Positions 53,905 to 63,773 of a stretch of DNA of 64,000 nucleotides are shown here, in pieces. The DNA lies in assembly GCF_018917865.1 (NCBI RefSeq), contig NZ_JAHLPM010000007.1, positions 62,001-126,000 on the forward strand. Reading direction: 5' to 3'. How positions within the stretch are numbered: position 1 is the stretch's first letter; each line of letters opens with the position of its first letter. The notes beneath the pieces were generated by a model, which was given only the letters and a program-made list of their open reading frames with translations, had not been told where the DNA came from and searched no databases. A program made the translations under genes and the position numbers. The DNA is from Tissierella simiarum (GTDB lineage Bacteria > Bacillota > Clostridia > Tissierellales > Tissierellaceae).

Positions 53905-54954
53905 TTATTCTATAGTTATATCTGGATTAATGTTTACAATTTGTATCCAAGTAACTCCAGAATTTAGAATTATTTCTTCCCCATTTTTATTATAATAATA
54001 GGTTTTTCCACTCCTTGACTTTTTTACCCAATTTATATCCATTCCCTTACCATTAGTTATATATTTACCTTTTCCTTCTCCAATTAAATCTAACTCCAGT
54101 CTTCCTTCTTTATCTATAGTCTTAGTCTTTACTTCCTGAATAATAATATTCTTGGCTATTATAGGAGATTTATCAAATTCATCTATATGGTTTTTTCCAT
54201 CCTTCATTCTAGTATATATTTTTTCTTTTTCATCATAATTATAAATAGTATTGTTGTTTTTATTATAGTTTATAAAAATTTTATTGGCAGGATATCCGTC
54301 AATATCCTTATCTTCTTCATTAAATTTAAAACCTTTATAGTCTCCAGTAAGTTTATATCCCTTTTCTTTTTGAGTTTCTCTTATAACTTCCATACTGGTA
54401 TAAAGATTATGAGGAGCTTTTTTATTAACAGATTTGTTTCTCCAGAAAACTTTAGGTGAGCTAGACAATCCATCAATATCTGCAACTTTTAAAGCAATTA
54501 TGTCCTTTTTAGCTTGTGGACTCCCTCCTACTCTAACATAAATTGGATCATATTCTAAAAGAGTAGTTACAAAATATGATCTAGAACTTCTTATTGGTCC
54601 AATAGACTTTGGATTCTCTATTAAATATATACCCATATATCTAGTATAAGGAGGTTCTACCATAAATTCATATACAATTTCTGCTTGACTTAATCCAGAC
54701 TGCCATCTAGCTCTTGGATGATTATCAAACATTATGGCTACGGGACGCCTATTAACTTTTTCCTCTAAAGCATATTTTCCACTTAATGGAGACGGCACTC
54801 CTTCTTTTTTCTCAACTGGTTTTTCAGTTTCTTCTTGTACAGTATCTTCCTCTTCTTCAATAATAGGTGGATTTTCTATTTCTTCTTTCCCACAGCTAGA
54901 TAATAAAAATATACACAGAATTAATACTACAATAATTTTAACTTTTCCTTTCAT
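53905..54954 (-). CDS. DUF3048 lipoprotein (YerB type)
   Basis: The ATG at 54952-54954 follows AGGAGGACAAAC and gives 349 residues. A signal peptide with lipobox LLSSC (lipidated Cys at about 21) is followed by an acidic linker (about 23-52) and the DUF3048 domain (RRPVAIMFDNHPRARWQSGL; GPIRSSRSYFV). It should be anchored on the outer face of the membrane. Function unknown. It is inserted between the dgkA/PAP2 and cdd genes. Confidence 0.92.
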   Translation of the reverse strand: MKGKVKIIVVLILCIFLLSSCGKEEIENPPIIEEEEDTVQEETEKPVEKKEGVPSPLSGKYALEEKVNRRPVAIMFDNHPRARWQSGLSQAEIVYEFMVEPPYTRYMGIYLIENPKSIGPIRSSRSYFVTTLLEYDPIYVRVGGSPQAKKDIIALKVADIDGLSSSPKVFWRNKSVNKKAPHNLYTSMEVIRETQKEKGYKLTGDYKGFKFNEEDKDIDGYPANKIFINYNKNNNTIYNYDEKEKIYTRMKDGKNHIDEFDKSPIIAKNIIIQEVKTKTIDKEGRLELDLIGEGKGKYITNGKGMDINWVKKSRSGKTYYYNKNGEEIILNSGVTWIQIVNINPDITIE

Positions 54955-54965
54955 GTTTGTCCTCC

Positions 54966-55670
54966 TTATCCTATAATTTGAAATACTAAGACGCCTATAA
55001 TTATTCCTAGTGCTGCTCCAGATATTACCTCTAATAAAGAATGTATTCTCCCTTCTATTCTGCTCTCTCCAACTAAAATAGCTAACAAATATGACAAAGT
55101 AGATACTAACATATTCTTTCCTAGAAAAGCTATTATGGTGGCAATACAAAAAGAAATTGCAGCATGACCACTTACAGCTCCACCTTGAAAATGTGTTCCT
55201 CTCCCCCTATAAAATTTAGCTTTAAATCCAATGGTTAGTAATACAACTAAAATTAGAGCTACAAAAGTTAGATGAATTGATGAATTTTTAATCTTATATA
55301 GTATAAGATTTGTATATGGATTAAGTCTATCAAAAAACAACAAATAGCCCACAATAATCGAGTTAACAGCAGCAATTAAAACACCACCAGCAGCTACATC
55401 TTTAACTAATCGTGCCAAAGGATGAAATTCATCTACAATTAAGTCTATGGTCCTTTCTATGGCAGTATTAAACATTTCTGCTACAATAACTAAAGCAATA
55501 GAAAAAAGAAGGATTAGAAACTCCATTCGAGAAAAATCAAAAAATAAGCTTACAGCTATAACTAATATAGCTATAATAAAATGAATTTTCATATTTTTTT
55601 CTGTTTTTAAGGCTACTATAATTCCAGATACGGCATAGTTAAAACTTTCAATAATATTTCTTGCCTTCAT
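54966..55670 (-). CDS. Diacylglycerol/undecaprenol kinase fused to a PAP2 phosphatase domain
   Basis: The ATG at 55668-55670 follows GGGGAG. The 234-residue membrane protein has a DgkA-type kinase half (SFNYAVSGIIVALKTEKN; VIVAEMFNTAIERTIDLI; ARLVKDVAAGGVLIAA) and a C-terminal PAP2-like half (GRGTHFQGGAVSGHAAISF; GESRIEGRIHSLLEVISG). Firmicute DgkA members phosphorylate undecaprenol; the PAP2 half could remove phosphate again. Some PAP2 motif residues look relaxed, so that activity is less sure. Confidence 0.9.
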   Translation of the reverse strand: MKARNIIESFNYAVSGIIVALKTEKNMKIHFIIAILVIAVSLFFDFSRMEFLILLFSIALVIVAEMFNTAIERTIDLIVDEFHPLARLVKDVAAGGVLIAAVNSIIVGYLLFFDRLNPYTNLILYKIKNSSIHLTFVALILVVLLTIGFKAKFYRGRGTHFQGGAVSGHAAISFCIATIIAFLGKNMLVSTLSYLLAILVGESRIEGRIHSLLEVISGAALGIIIGVLVFQIIG

Positions 55671-55675
55671 TAACT

Positions 55676-56137
55676 TTACTCCCCTTTGCAATCTTTAAAC
55701 ACTCCTAATATTCTCATTACTTCCTTTTCCTTCTCTCTCATTACTGCTTTCTCTTTTTCTTCTATATGATCATAACCCATTAAATGAAACATACTATGAG
55801 CCGTTAAATATGCTATTTCTCTAAATAAAGAATGTCCATAATTTTCTGATTGCTCTAAAGCTTTTTCTGCAGATATAATTATATCTCCTAATAGTGGAAT
55901 AGGCACTATTAAGTCTTCATCTATAGGAAAAGACAATACATCCGTTTCTTTATCTACATCTCTATATTTTTTATTCAATTCCTTAATTTCTTCATTATCC
56001 ACAAAAGAAAGACTTATTTCATAATCTAAAGTTTTTCCTTCTAATAATAAGCTTTCTTTAGCTACTTTTTCTATAATCTCATAGATTTCTTCTTCGATTT
56101 CTATTTTATTCTGTCTATTATCAATATAAATTTCCAT
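55676..56137 (-). CDS. ybeY: Endoribonuclease YbeY
   Basis: The 153-residue protein has the zinc motif HSMFHLMGYDH (about 112-122) of YbeY, and the DVLSFPIDED block. It takes part in 16S rRNA 3'-end maturation and ribosome quality control. It follows the HD protein gene directly; stop and start are adjacent. Confidence 0.96.
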   Translation of the reverse strand: MEIYIDNRQNKIEIEEEIYEIIEKVAKESLLLEGKTLDYEISLSFVDNEEIKELNKKYRDVDKETDVLSFPIDEDLIVPIPLLGDIIISAEKALEQSENYGHSLFREIAYLTAHSMFHLMGYDHIEEKEKAVMREKEKEVMRILGVFKDCKGE

Positions 56138-58222
56138 TTAACTTTCTTCCTTTCCATTCGCTTCCAGTGTAGGGTATTCTATCCTATCATGAAATATTCC
56201 TATTAAAACTTTAATAAAAGAATTAATTATTATGTTTATTTCTTTTAAAGTCACATCACATTCATCTAGCTGGCCATCATCCAATTTTCCTTTAACTACT
56301 TTCTTTACCATCTCTTCAATTTTCTCTTTAGTAGGTCCTTTAATTGATCTTACTGCTGCTTCTGTAGAATCTGCTAACATAACTAGAGCTGCTTCTTTAG
56401 TTTGAGGTTTTTTCCCTTTATACCTAAATTCATTTATATCTATATCCATATCCTTATTAAGCTCCCTAGCTTTGTGATAAAAATAAACTACTGCGGTATT
56501 TCCATGATGCTGCTCTATTATATCTAAAATTTCAGTTGGAAGTTTATGTTCTTTTCCTAACGCTATTCCATCTAAAGTATGACTAGTTATGATTTGAGTA
56601 CTCTGCATTGGCTGTAGTTTATCATGAGGATTGTCCATTCCAAATTGATTTTCTTTGAAATAATAAGGTCTTTTGGTTTTTCCAATATCATGATAATAAG
56701 ATCCAACTCTAACTATCAATGGATTAGCATCTATGGCTTCTGCTGCAGCTTCGCTTAAATTTCCTACTAATACACTATGATGATAAGTGCCTGGGGCTTC
56801 TAATAAAAGTTTTTTAAGCAATGGTTGATTTGGATTTGATAATTCCAACAATTTTAATGGAGTTAGTATCGCAAAAGTATTTTCCCAAATAGGTAAAGTT
56901 CCAATGGTTAAAATTCCACAAATCATACCATTTAATAAGCTATAACCTCCTTTAGTTAAGATATCTCCTATTTCTATACCTTTGATTAAAGTAAAAGATA
57001 TTAAAGTTAATATGTTTATAAATCCTATTAACAATCCATTAATCAATATATTATATCTCTGTTGTTGTTTTATAACCATTAAAGCTCCTATACTGCCTCC
57101 TACAAGGAACATTGCAATTATACTAGTATCTAATTTCAAAACAAATCCTAATATAAAAGAAATAAACAAGTTTACCATTAAAGCAAGTCTTGGATCAATA
57201 AGTATAGATACTAATAAAGCACCTGTTGAAACTGGCATTATATAAGGAGATAAATTATATAACCCTTCAGATATAAGTATTGTTAATAATATAATAATTA
57301 AAAAGATTAGAAACTGATTATTAAACAATATTTGTCTATTAAAATAATAGATATAACCTAACATTATACTAAGAATTAGAAGTAATAAGAGTATAACCCC
57401 TATTATCAAAGATGTTTTATACTCTTTATCATTTTTTAATAAACCTGATTCCTTAATTAACTCTAAAGTATGTTGATCTATTTTATCTCCTTTTCTTGCT
57501 ATTACCTGATGTTCTTTTATGATAACAGGTTCAATCTTACCTGCTTCCTCTTCTTTTTTTCTTTCAGTTGCTTCAATATCTATAAACTTATTTGGTTGAA
57601 TTGTGGCATTAAACAAAGCTAGTCCTAATTTCTTTTCTTCTTCAGTAATTTTTAGTGTTTCAAATATATTTTTTATATTTTCCTTCTCATAGTCCAGTTC
57701 ATCTTCTCTAATTCCATTTCCCATAATCTGATTAATTAAATCTATGATAGTATTTTCAAAAGAATTTAAACCTTTGTAATCCATTCTCAAGGCAATATAA
57801 AGTTCTTTTTGAGATAGCTCTATCTGAGACTGCTCTTTTAATAAAGCTACCTTTTTATTAAAACTTATATTATCTTGAGATTTTAAATCTCTTACTATAT
57901 CTAAGAAATCTTTTATGGTATTTTTCATAGTCATTTGAACTGACGGAGTTATTCTATACTTTGGCTCCACCCTATCCACAGCTTCTTTCTTAAGTTTATT
58001 TGTGGCAATTTCATCTATTATCTCTTTGGTAGCTCTTATTTCGTCTGGAGCTATATCTCCTAGTTTAATATTTAGCTTATTGGTTTCTACTTTGTGAATA
58101 GTTATAAAAAAAAGGATTGCCGTAAAGCATACAAGCAATAACCCATTAAAATATCTTTTATTCTTTATTAAAGAAAATTTACTCCTTTGATTATCTTTGT
58201 TTTTTCTATTGTCTTTTTCCAT
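56138..58222 (-). CDS. 7TM-HD phosphodiesterase (PgpH family)
   Basis: The 694-residue protein has an N-terminal anchor (about 26-44), an outside domain (7TMR-HDED, about 50-265), seven membrane segments (about 270-460) and a cytoplasmic HD domain with GTYHHSVLVGNLSEAA, YYHDIGKTKRPYYF and HHGNT. PgpH proteins degrade cyclic di-AMP, and this copy has the full domain set. It lies between phoH and ybeY as in Bacillus (yqfF) and Listeria (pgpH). Confidence 0.95.
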   Translation of the reverse strand: MEKDNRKNKDNQRSKFSLIKNKRYFNGLLLVCFTAILFFITIHKVETNKLNIKLGDIAPDEIRATKEIIDEIATNKLKKEAVDRVEPKYRITPSVQMTMKNTIKDFLDIVRDLKSQDNISFNKKVALLKEQSQIELSQKELYIALRMDYKGLNSFENTIIDLINQIMGNGIREDELDYEKENIKNIFETLKITEEEKKLGLALFNATIQPNKFIDIEATERKKEEEAGKIEPVIIKEHQVIARKGDKIDQHTLELIKESGLLKNDKEYKTSLIIGVILLLLLILSIMLGYIYYFNRQILFNNQFLIFLIIILLTILISEGLYNLSPYIMPVSTGALLVSILIDPRLALMVNLFISFILGFVLKLDTSIIAMFLVGGSIGALMVIKQQQRYNILINGLLIGFINILTLISFTLIKGIEIGDILTKGGYSLLNGMICGILTIGTLPIWENTFAILTPLKLLELSNPNQPLLKKLLLEAPGTYHHSVLVGNLSEAAAEAIDANPLIVRVGSYYHDIGKTKRPYYFKENQFGMDNPHDKLQPMQSTQIITSHTLDGIALGKEHKLPTEILDIIEQHHGNTAVVYFYHKARELNKDMDIDINEFRYKGKKPQTKEAALVMLADSTEAAVRSIKGPTKEKIEEMVKKVVKGKLDDGQLDECDVTLKEINIIINSFIKVLIGIFHDRIEYPTLEANGKEES

Positions 58223-58243
58223 GGGAGTACCCCCTTATGGTTT

Positions 58244-59221
58244 TTATCCTTTTTTCTTTTCAAATTTGTCGTAAGCTTCAATTATTTTTTGTACTAATGG
58301 ATGTCTAACTATATCATATTTTGATAAATATACAAGTTCAATACCATTTACATCTACAAGAATTTCACTTACTGTCTTTAGTCCCGATTGTTTCCCTTTA
58401 GGTAAATCAATTTGGGTTATATCACCAGTTACAATAGCTTTCGAACCAAATCCTAATCTTGTCAAAAACATTTTCATTTGTTCATTAGTAGTATTTTGAG
58501 CCTCATCTAAAATTACATAAGCAGAATCTAATGTTCTTCCTCTCATATAAGCTAAAGGAGCCACTTCAATAATACCTTTTTCCATATATTTCACATAAGT
58601 GTCAAAACCTAATATGTCAAACAGCGCATCATAAACAGGCCTCAAATATGGATCTACCTTTTCTTGCAAATCTCCCGGTAAGAAACCTAAACTTTCTCCA
58701 GCTTCAACAGCAGGTCTAGTAAGTATTATTCTATTTACTTCCTTATTTTTAAGGGCATTTACAGCCATAGCCATAGCTAAATAAGTTTTACCAGTACCTG
58801 CAGGTCCAATTCCAAAAACTATATCATTATTCCTTATAGAATCTAAATATCTTTTTTGACCTAATGTTTTAGGTTTTATACTTTTCCCAGAAGCTGTTAT
58901 ACATATAACTTCCTCTAATAATTCTTTTATTTTATCTTCTTTTCCTTGAAGAATCAATTGAATTGTATATCTTAATTCCTGTTTTGTTAATCTTTTATTA
59001 CTTCTTATGATATCTATTAATCTGTAAATAAGCTTTTCTCCTAAAAGAGCAGATGTAGAGTCACCAACAATTCTTATTTCACCTTCCCTTATTAAAAGAT
59101 TAATATTTAGCTCATTTCTAATTATATTTATATTTTCATCAAATTCTCCAAATATTTCAGATATTATCTGATTATCGTCAATAGATATTCTTCTTTCTTC
59201 AATATTGTTTGTCAAATTCAA
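58244..59221 (-). CDS. PhoH-like ATPase
   Basis: The 325-residue protein has Walker A GPAGTGKTYLAMAMAV (about 138-153) and Walker B YVILDEAQNTT, with the PhoH-typical EAGESLGFLPGDLQEKVDPY stretch. An N-terminal KH-like part precedes it. PhoH is a predicted RNA-linked ATPase. Its start overlaps the stop of yqfD by 4 bases. Confidence 0.96.
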   Translation of the reverse strand: MNLTNNIEERRISIDDNQIISEIFGEFDENINIIRNELNINLLIREGEIRIVGDSTSALLGEKLIYRLIDIIRSNKRLTKQELRYTIQLILQGKEDKIKELLEEVICITASGKSIKPKTLGQKRYLDSIRNNDIVFGIGPAGTGKTYLAMAMAVNALKNKEVNRIILTRPAVEAGESLGFLPGDLQEKVDPYLRPVYDALFDILGFDTYVKYMEKGIIEVAPLAYMRGRTLDSAYVILDEAQNTTNEQMKMFLTRLGFGSKAIVTGDITQIDLPKGKQSGLKTVSEILVDVNGIELVYLSKYDIVRHPLVQKIIEAYDKFEKKKG

Positions 59222-60423
59222 TCCTCCCTGTTATTAATTATTTGTTTTTTACCTATATCTTCAATGGTTTCTATTATAACCTGAGTTTTTAATATATTAT
59301 CTTCTATGAAATATTTTACATCTTTAGATACTATCTGCACATCATCTGGTAATTCTTTATTTATTTCTTGTGTAGCTCGTATTTGGGATGATTTTTTTAA
59401 GAAATCGAGATTTTGTTTTACTTCTTTTATCTCAACTTCCCTAAATTCATAGGTCACTATTTTTATTGGAATATCTATATTAAATTTATCTAAATTAATT
59501 ATCTTCTTTTCATTTATAACTTCAATATAGTCTTTATAAGGAACATCACCTTTTATAAATTGAATTCCTTTATCCTTTACTTTTAGACCTCTTTCTTTAT
59601 ATACTTCTCCCGTTTCTTCTTCTATTTTCTTGATTATTGATTCTTCAACTATATGTGAATATCTAGTTAAAGCTAAAACTTTTCCCTCTGAATGTACTAA
59701 AAATCCATTCTCATTATCTTCTTCTGTATTTATAATACCTGTAATTAATAATTGTCCTTCTTTTACTACATCTCCTTTTTTAACTACACTTTTTCCATTC
59801 TTAGCTACTACTTTCATAATTACCCCTTTCTTTTTAGCCACAATATGGCAAGGGTAATCTTTGTTTACTTCTTCTGGAGGTAAATCTTGTTCTTTAATTT
59901 CTATAGTAAGTTTAGTGCCCTTTATGTCTACAGACAAAAATGAAAAATAATCAAAATTTTCTAATAAAATTTGTCTGGTTTTTTCTTTATCAATACTATA
60001 TTTTATTTTTCCAATACTAATATTATGGTCTTTTAATGTCTTAATAATTTCTTCTTGCGCCGTTTGTTCGTTTCCTAATATTTCAATTTTCCATATGAAA
60101 GAGGTTAATAAAATAACAACTCCCCAAAACATTAAAAAACCTAAACCTAGCATTTTTCTTTTTTTAAGAGTCTGTAAAATAAAAGGAAAACCTTTTTTAT
60201 CCACTATTTCTACTCTACAACCTACTTTTTTTACAAGACTTTTTAATGCTTTAAAACCTTTAGTAGTAGCTTTCATCTCAATTACAGTATGATCTATTCT
60301 TTTTACATCCCATAAATAGACATTATTAGATGCAGCTAAATTTAACAACCTTTCTAAAGTTAAACCTTCAACTTTAATAATAACATATCCTTTTAAATAA
60401 TTCCATATTTTTATAGCTAGCAT
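59218..60423 (-). CDS. yqfD: Sporulation protein YqfD
   Basis: The 401-residue protein has one membrane segment (about 91-112, FLMFWGVVILLTSFIW) and the YqfD family pattern (IEILGNEQTAQEEII; HIVAKKKGVIMKVVAKNGK). YqfD is a mother-cell (sigma E) protein needed for sporulation in Bacillus. It follows yqfC by 11 bases. Confidence 0.93.
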   Translation of the reverse strand: MLAIKIWNYLKGYVIIKVEGLTLERLLNLAASNNVYLWDVKRIDHTVIEMKATTKGFKALKSLVKKVGCRVEIVDKKGFPFILQTLKKRKMLGLGFLMFWGVVILLTSFIWKIEILGNEQTAQEEIIKTLKDHNISIGKIKYSIDKEKTRQILLENFDYFSFLSVDIKGTKLTIEIKEQDLPPEEVNKDYPCHIVAKKKGVIMKVVAKNGKSVVKKGDVVKEGQLLITGIINTEEDNENGFLVHSEGKVLALTRYSHIVEESIIKKIEEETGEVYKERGLKVKDKGIQFIKGDVPYKDYIEVINEKKIINLDKFNIDIPIKIVTYEFREVEIKEVKQNLDFLKKSSQIRATQEINKELPDDVQIVSKDVKYFIEDNILKTQVIIETIEDIGKKQIINNRED

Positions 60424-60434
60424 AATAACACTCC

Positions 60435-60713
60435 CTAGCTGATTATTTCAATCTTTTCAATGATACCAACTATCATTATTTCTTCTGATAGTATAGTCTT
60501 TATTTCCATTTCTTCTCCTGTAACCTTTATAACTCCAGAATTAGTATTTACCCTTATAATTTCTTTTGTATATTCTATAATTCCTTTATGATTTGACAAG
60601 TTAAGCTGAATGTTTCCTATCATGGTTATCTTAGGTAAATCCATTACTATATCCTTTGGCAATTCTAAAGCTTCGGAAAGATTGTATTTAACATTATCCA
60701 CTGATTTTTTCAC
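60435..60713 (-). CDS. yqfC: Sporulation protein YqfC
   Basis: The 92-residue YabP/YqfC family protein (ALELPKDIVMDLPKITMIGN; RVNTNSGVIKVTG) is encoded ahead of yqfD in the usual order. The start is GTG at 60711-60713 behind GAGGAGGG. It is a sigma E gene in Bacillus. Confidence 0.93.
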   Translation of the reverse strand: MKKSVDNVKYNLSEALELPKDIVMDLPKITMIGNIQLNLSNHKGIIEYTKEIIRVNTNSGVIKVTGEEMEIKTILSEEIMIVGIIEKIEIIS

Positions 60714-60734
60714 TTTAAGCCCTCCTCTATAACA

Positions 60735-60764
60735 ATTTTATGCCTATGTAGTTAAGAGTATTAC
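60735..60764 (-). promoter_or_regulatory. Possible sigma-E-type promoter of yqfC-yqfD
   Basis: On the minus strand GTAATACT (complement of 60757-60764), 14 bases, then CATAAAAT (complement of 60735-60742) resemble the sigma E consensus (-10 CATACAnT) and stand about 22 bases ahead of the yqfC start codon. The -35 match is weak. Confidence 0.35.
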
Positions 60765-60770
60765 AAATTG

Positions 60771-60797
60771 AAAAACCTGGAACTATAATTCCAGGTT
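60771..60797 (-). terminator. Terminator after the TraB/GumN gene
   Basis: A perfect 9-bp AACCTGGAA/TTCCAGGTT hairpin with a 6-base loop is followed by T on the minus strand. Confidence 0.85.
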
Positions 60798-60815
60798 AGA
60801 TTAAAAACAAAATAT

Positions 60816-62219
60816 TTATTTTATATTTTCAACAGTATAGCCTTTCTTTTTAAGTTGGTCAATTACAGTATCTTTCACTACTAAATGACCAGAACCTACT
60901 ACAACCAAATATGTACCTTCATCATCACTTTCTAAAAGTTGTATTAGTTTAGATGCCATATCTTCATCTCTTTTACCAAGTAACATTTGTGAAAACTCAT
61001 CATTTGAACCTTCCATTATAGATGAGTAAGATTTTGTAAATCCATCTACGTCACCTTTGTGCCATTGTTCTAGCCATGTTTTCATCATATCAACTTCATT
61101 TAACGCTTCCTTAGATTGTGGATTTAAAATATTATCTAATGCTCCATTTAAATATTCTTCTTGGATTTCTTGAGATAAACCGTTAAATAAATTTGCTTGA
61201 TATTTTAGTCCCTCTAACTCTTCAATAGGTTTTCCTGTTAATGCTGCTCTAGTAATAAAATACATATCTATACCAAGGGTAGCAGCTTGTTGAGCAGCTT
61301 CCGTAGTTTTTGAATCACTAGTTGTTCCAACAAGTGTTAAATCATTAGCAATTCTCCAAGGTTTTAATTGTTCATAAGTTTCCTTAGGTAATTTAATCTC
61401 TTCAATAACCTTTATAAACTTCTCATAAGTTTCTTTAGATATATGGTCTTTAAGGCTTGTTCCGTCTGTATACATAGACTCCTGTATAAATTCATTCATC
61501 CCTTCTTGTTTCATTAAGTTGGCTTCTACAATAAGAGAATCTGATTCTTCAAATGCATCTTTTAATCTTTTGCTAATTGGATATAAATTTGTATCTCCAA
61601 CATGAATAGAACCTAAAAGATAAATAGTATTCTTACCTTTAGAAACCTTCCAAAGAAATCCTTGAGATCCTCCCTCGTGAACTTCATAGGTATCAGAAAT
61701 AAGTCTTGTTGCAAATATTACTGCCTGTTCTGTAGTACATGGCTGTTCTAGTTTTAACTCTTTATTTATACCAATAAGAATACCTCTTCTTTGCATATAT
61801 TCTATTGGAGTCTCTTGTTTAACGTTTAAAATTTTCGATAATTCATATTGATTTAATAGATTATAAAGAGCTGTCAGAACTGCTTTTCTTGTACCATCTG
61901 CTGTATAAAGTATAGGTTTAAAATATTCATTCTTTTTAAGGTCTAAACCGGCAAGTTTCTCGGCAGTTCTTTCTAACAATAGATTAAGCTTATCTTCTGA
62001 AATATTTTCTAGAAATCCATCATAATACCAACTAATAGGATATATGCCGTATTTTTCTCCTTCATTAAGCTCTGATATAGCCCATCTACTAATTTGTATC
62101 TGAGATACATCATCTGCTATAACAGGTGCTACAGTAGAGAATATTATGGCAAGTATTATAACCCATGAAACCGTACATGCTTTAATATTCTTAAAGCAAA
62201 CTTTTTTAGTTTTGTTCAT
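60816..62219 (-). CDS. TraB/GumN-family protein with SLH-like N-terminal region
   Basis: The 467-residue protein has a signal peptide (about 15-35, ending APVIADD), about 160 residues that resemble degenerate S-layer-homology repeats (WAISELNEGEKYGIYPISWY; YMQRRGILIGINKELKLEQP), and a TraB/GumN domain (about 195-467). The domain shows its two conserved histidine motifs, LLGSIHVGD and VVVGSGHLV. TraB/GumN domains are putative metal-dependent proteases related to Tiki. The cell-wall anchor front is an uncommon arrangement, inferred from pattern only. Confidence 0.88.
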   Translation of the reverse strand: MNKTKKVCFKNIKACTVSWVIILAIIFSTVAPVIADDVSQIQISRWAISELNEGEKYGIYPISWYYDGFLENISEDKLNLLLERTAEKLAGLDLKKNEYFKPILYTADGTRKAVLTALYNLLNQYELSKILNVKQETPIEYMQRRGILIGINKELKLEQPCTTEQAVIFATRLISDTYEVHEGGSQGFLWKVSKGKNTIYLLGSIHVGDTNLYPISKRLKDAFEESDSLIVEANLMKQEGMNEFIQESMYTDGTSLKDHISKETYEKFIKVIEEIKLPKETYEQLKPWRIANDLTLVGTTSDSKTTEAAQQAATLGIDMYFITRAALTGKPIEELEGLKYQANLFNGLSQEIQEEYLNGALDNILNPQSKEALNEVDMMKTWLEQWHKGDVDGFTKSYSSIMEGSNDEFSQMLLGKRDEDMASKLIQLLESDDEGTYLVVVGSGHLVVKDTVIDQLKKKGYTVENIK

Positions 62220-62320
62220 CTTTATGTCTCCTTTTTATATATTTAAATCTCTATAAACCTCAGTATATATTATAATCTTTAATTGTCAACTAAGGTTTTG
62301 ATAAAATTAGACAAAAGAAA

Positions 62321-62350
62321 AGAAGCATGTATGGCACATTACATGCTTCT
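62321..62350 (-). terminator. Terminator after the 145-residue gene
   Basis: An 11-bp AGAAGCATGTA/TACATGCTTCT hairpin overlaps the stop of the gene and is followed by T-rich sequence on the minus strand. Confidence 0.85.
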
Positions 62351-62776
62351 TCTCTGATTTTTAATACTTTTAGGTTCTGAAAGTATTTCAGAAAATATTA
62401 TACCTCTTAAAATATCTTCTCGAACTTCCTTATTATATCCAGTAGAATTTGCAACTTCTTCTTCATGGTGTTTTCTTTCATTTCTCTTTGCTTCCCAAAA
62501 CGAATCATCCCAGTCTAATTCTCTATCTATTACTTTCTCTTGAACTACTACTTCTTGTTTAGCTTTATTAGTGTTCTGTTTTCTCTGTCTTTTTTGTGTC
62601 TCTTTTTGCATTTCATCTTTTAAAACTGTTATAACACCTTTATTAGGTCTAGGTTGTTTTTCTAATTCTTGTATTCTTTTTCTTCTAGCTTCATCAATCT
62701 TTTTCTTATCTTTTGAGCTTTTAAGCAATAAGTCTATAACAATTATAAATATAAAAAATATTAAAGGGCTGCGCAT
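62339..62776 (-). CDS. Hypothetical membrane-anchored charged protein, 145 residues
   Basis: A short N-terminal membrane segment (about 4-18, PLIFFIFIIVIDLLL) is followed by a strongly charged, probably coiled region with DEARRKRIQELEKQPR. I do not recognise the family. It begins 11 bases after floA on the same strand and ends in a terminator, so it is the last gene of the nfeD-floA run; a link to flotillin-type membrane domains is possible. Confidence 0.72.
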   Translation of the reverse strand: MRSPLIFFIFIIVIDLLLKSSKDKKKIDEARRKRIQELEKQPRPNKGVITVLKDEMQKETQKRQRKQNTNKAKQEVVVQEKVIDRELDWDDSFWEAKRNERKHHEEEVANSTGYNKEVREDILRGIIFSEILSEPKSIKNQRRSM

Positions 62777-62787
62777 TTTATCACATC

Positions 62788-63771
62788 CTATTTTTGTTTC
62801 TTATCATCATCAGCTATCTTTGATATGGCACTTCTCATATCGGTATCTGCTAAAACATTTCTCATATTATAATAATCCATAACTCCAATTTTTCCTTCTC
62901 TTAAAGCACTTGATAAAGCCAAAGGAACTTCTGATTCTGCCTCTACTACCTTAGCTCTCATGGCTTGAACTTCAGCTTTCATCTCTTGTTCCTTAGCCAC
63001 AGCCATTGCTCTTCTTTCTTCAGCTTTTGCTTCTGCTATACGTTTGTCTGCTTCCGCTTGATCTGTCTGTAACTTAGCACCAATATTTCTTCCAACATCT
63101 ACGTCAGCAATATCTATGGATAATATTTCAAATGCAGTGCCTGAATCTAGACCTTTATTTAAAACTGTTTTAGATATACTATCTGGATTTTCCAAAACAT
63201 CTTTATGAGAACTTGAACTACCAACTGTAGTTACTATACCTTCACCAACTCTAGCTATTATAGTTTCTTCTCCTGCTCCCCCAACTAGCCTTTCAATATT
63301 AGCTCTTACTGTTACTCTTGCTTTAGCTACAACTTCAATACCATCTTTTGCTACAGCAGCTATTTGTGGTGTTTCTATCACTTTAGGATTAACGCTTACT
63401 TGGACTGCTTCTAATACATTTCTACCAGCTAAATCTATAGCTGCAGCTCTTTCAAATTCTAATGGTATATTAGCTCTTTGTGCAGCAATTAAAGCATCTA
63501 CTAAAGTATTTACATTACCTCCTGCTAGATAATGAGCTTCTAATTCATCTACGTTAATTGTAAGACCTGCTTTTGTTGCCTTAATCATTGGATTTACAAT
63601 TCTATTTGGTACTACTCTTCTAAGTCTCATACCTATCAATGTAGAAATTTTAATCTTTACTCCAGAGAAAAAAGCTGTTACCCATAATCCTACAGGAATA
63701 AATGTAAAGAAAAGCATTACAAGGATAATAATAAGTACAGCTATTGCAATTGTGAAACCAAAACCACCCAT
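62788..63771 (-). CDS. floA: Flotillin-like protein FloA
   Basis: The 327-residue protein has a membrane hairpin (about 6-34), a PHB/SPFH domain ([20 protein letters not shown]) and a helical, EA-rich flotillin tail ([20 protein letters not shown]). FloA organises functional membrane microdomains. It directly follows nfeD, as in Bacillus yqeZ-yqfA. Confidence 0.96.
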   Translation of the reverse strand: MGGFGFTIAIAVLIIILVMLFFTFIPVGLWVTAFFSGVKIKISTLIGMRLRRVVPNRIVNPMIKATKAGLTINVDELEAHYLAGGNVNTLVDALIAAQRANIPLEFERAAAIDLAGRNVLEAVQVSVNPKVIETPQIAAVAKDGIEVVAKARVTVRANIERLVGGAGEETIIARVGEGIVTTVGSSSSHKDVLENPDSISKTVLNKGLDSGTAFEILSIDIADVDVGRNIGAKLQTDQAEADKRIAEAKAEERRAMAVAKEQEMKAEVQAMRAKVVEAESEVPLALSSALREGKIGVMDYYNMRNVLADTDMRSAISKIADDDKKQK

Positions 63772-63773
63772 AA

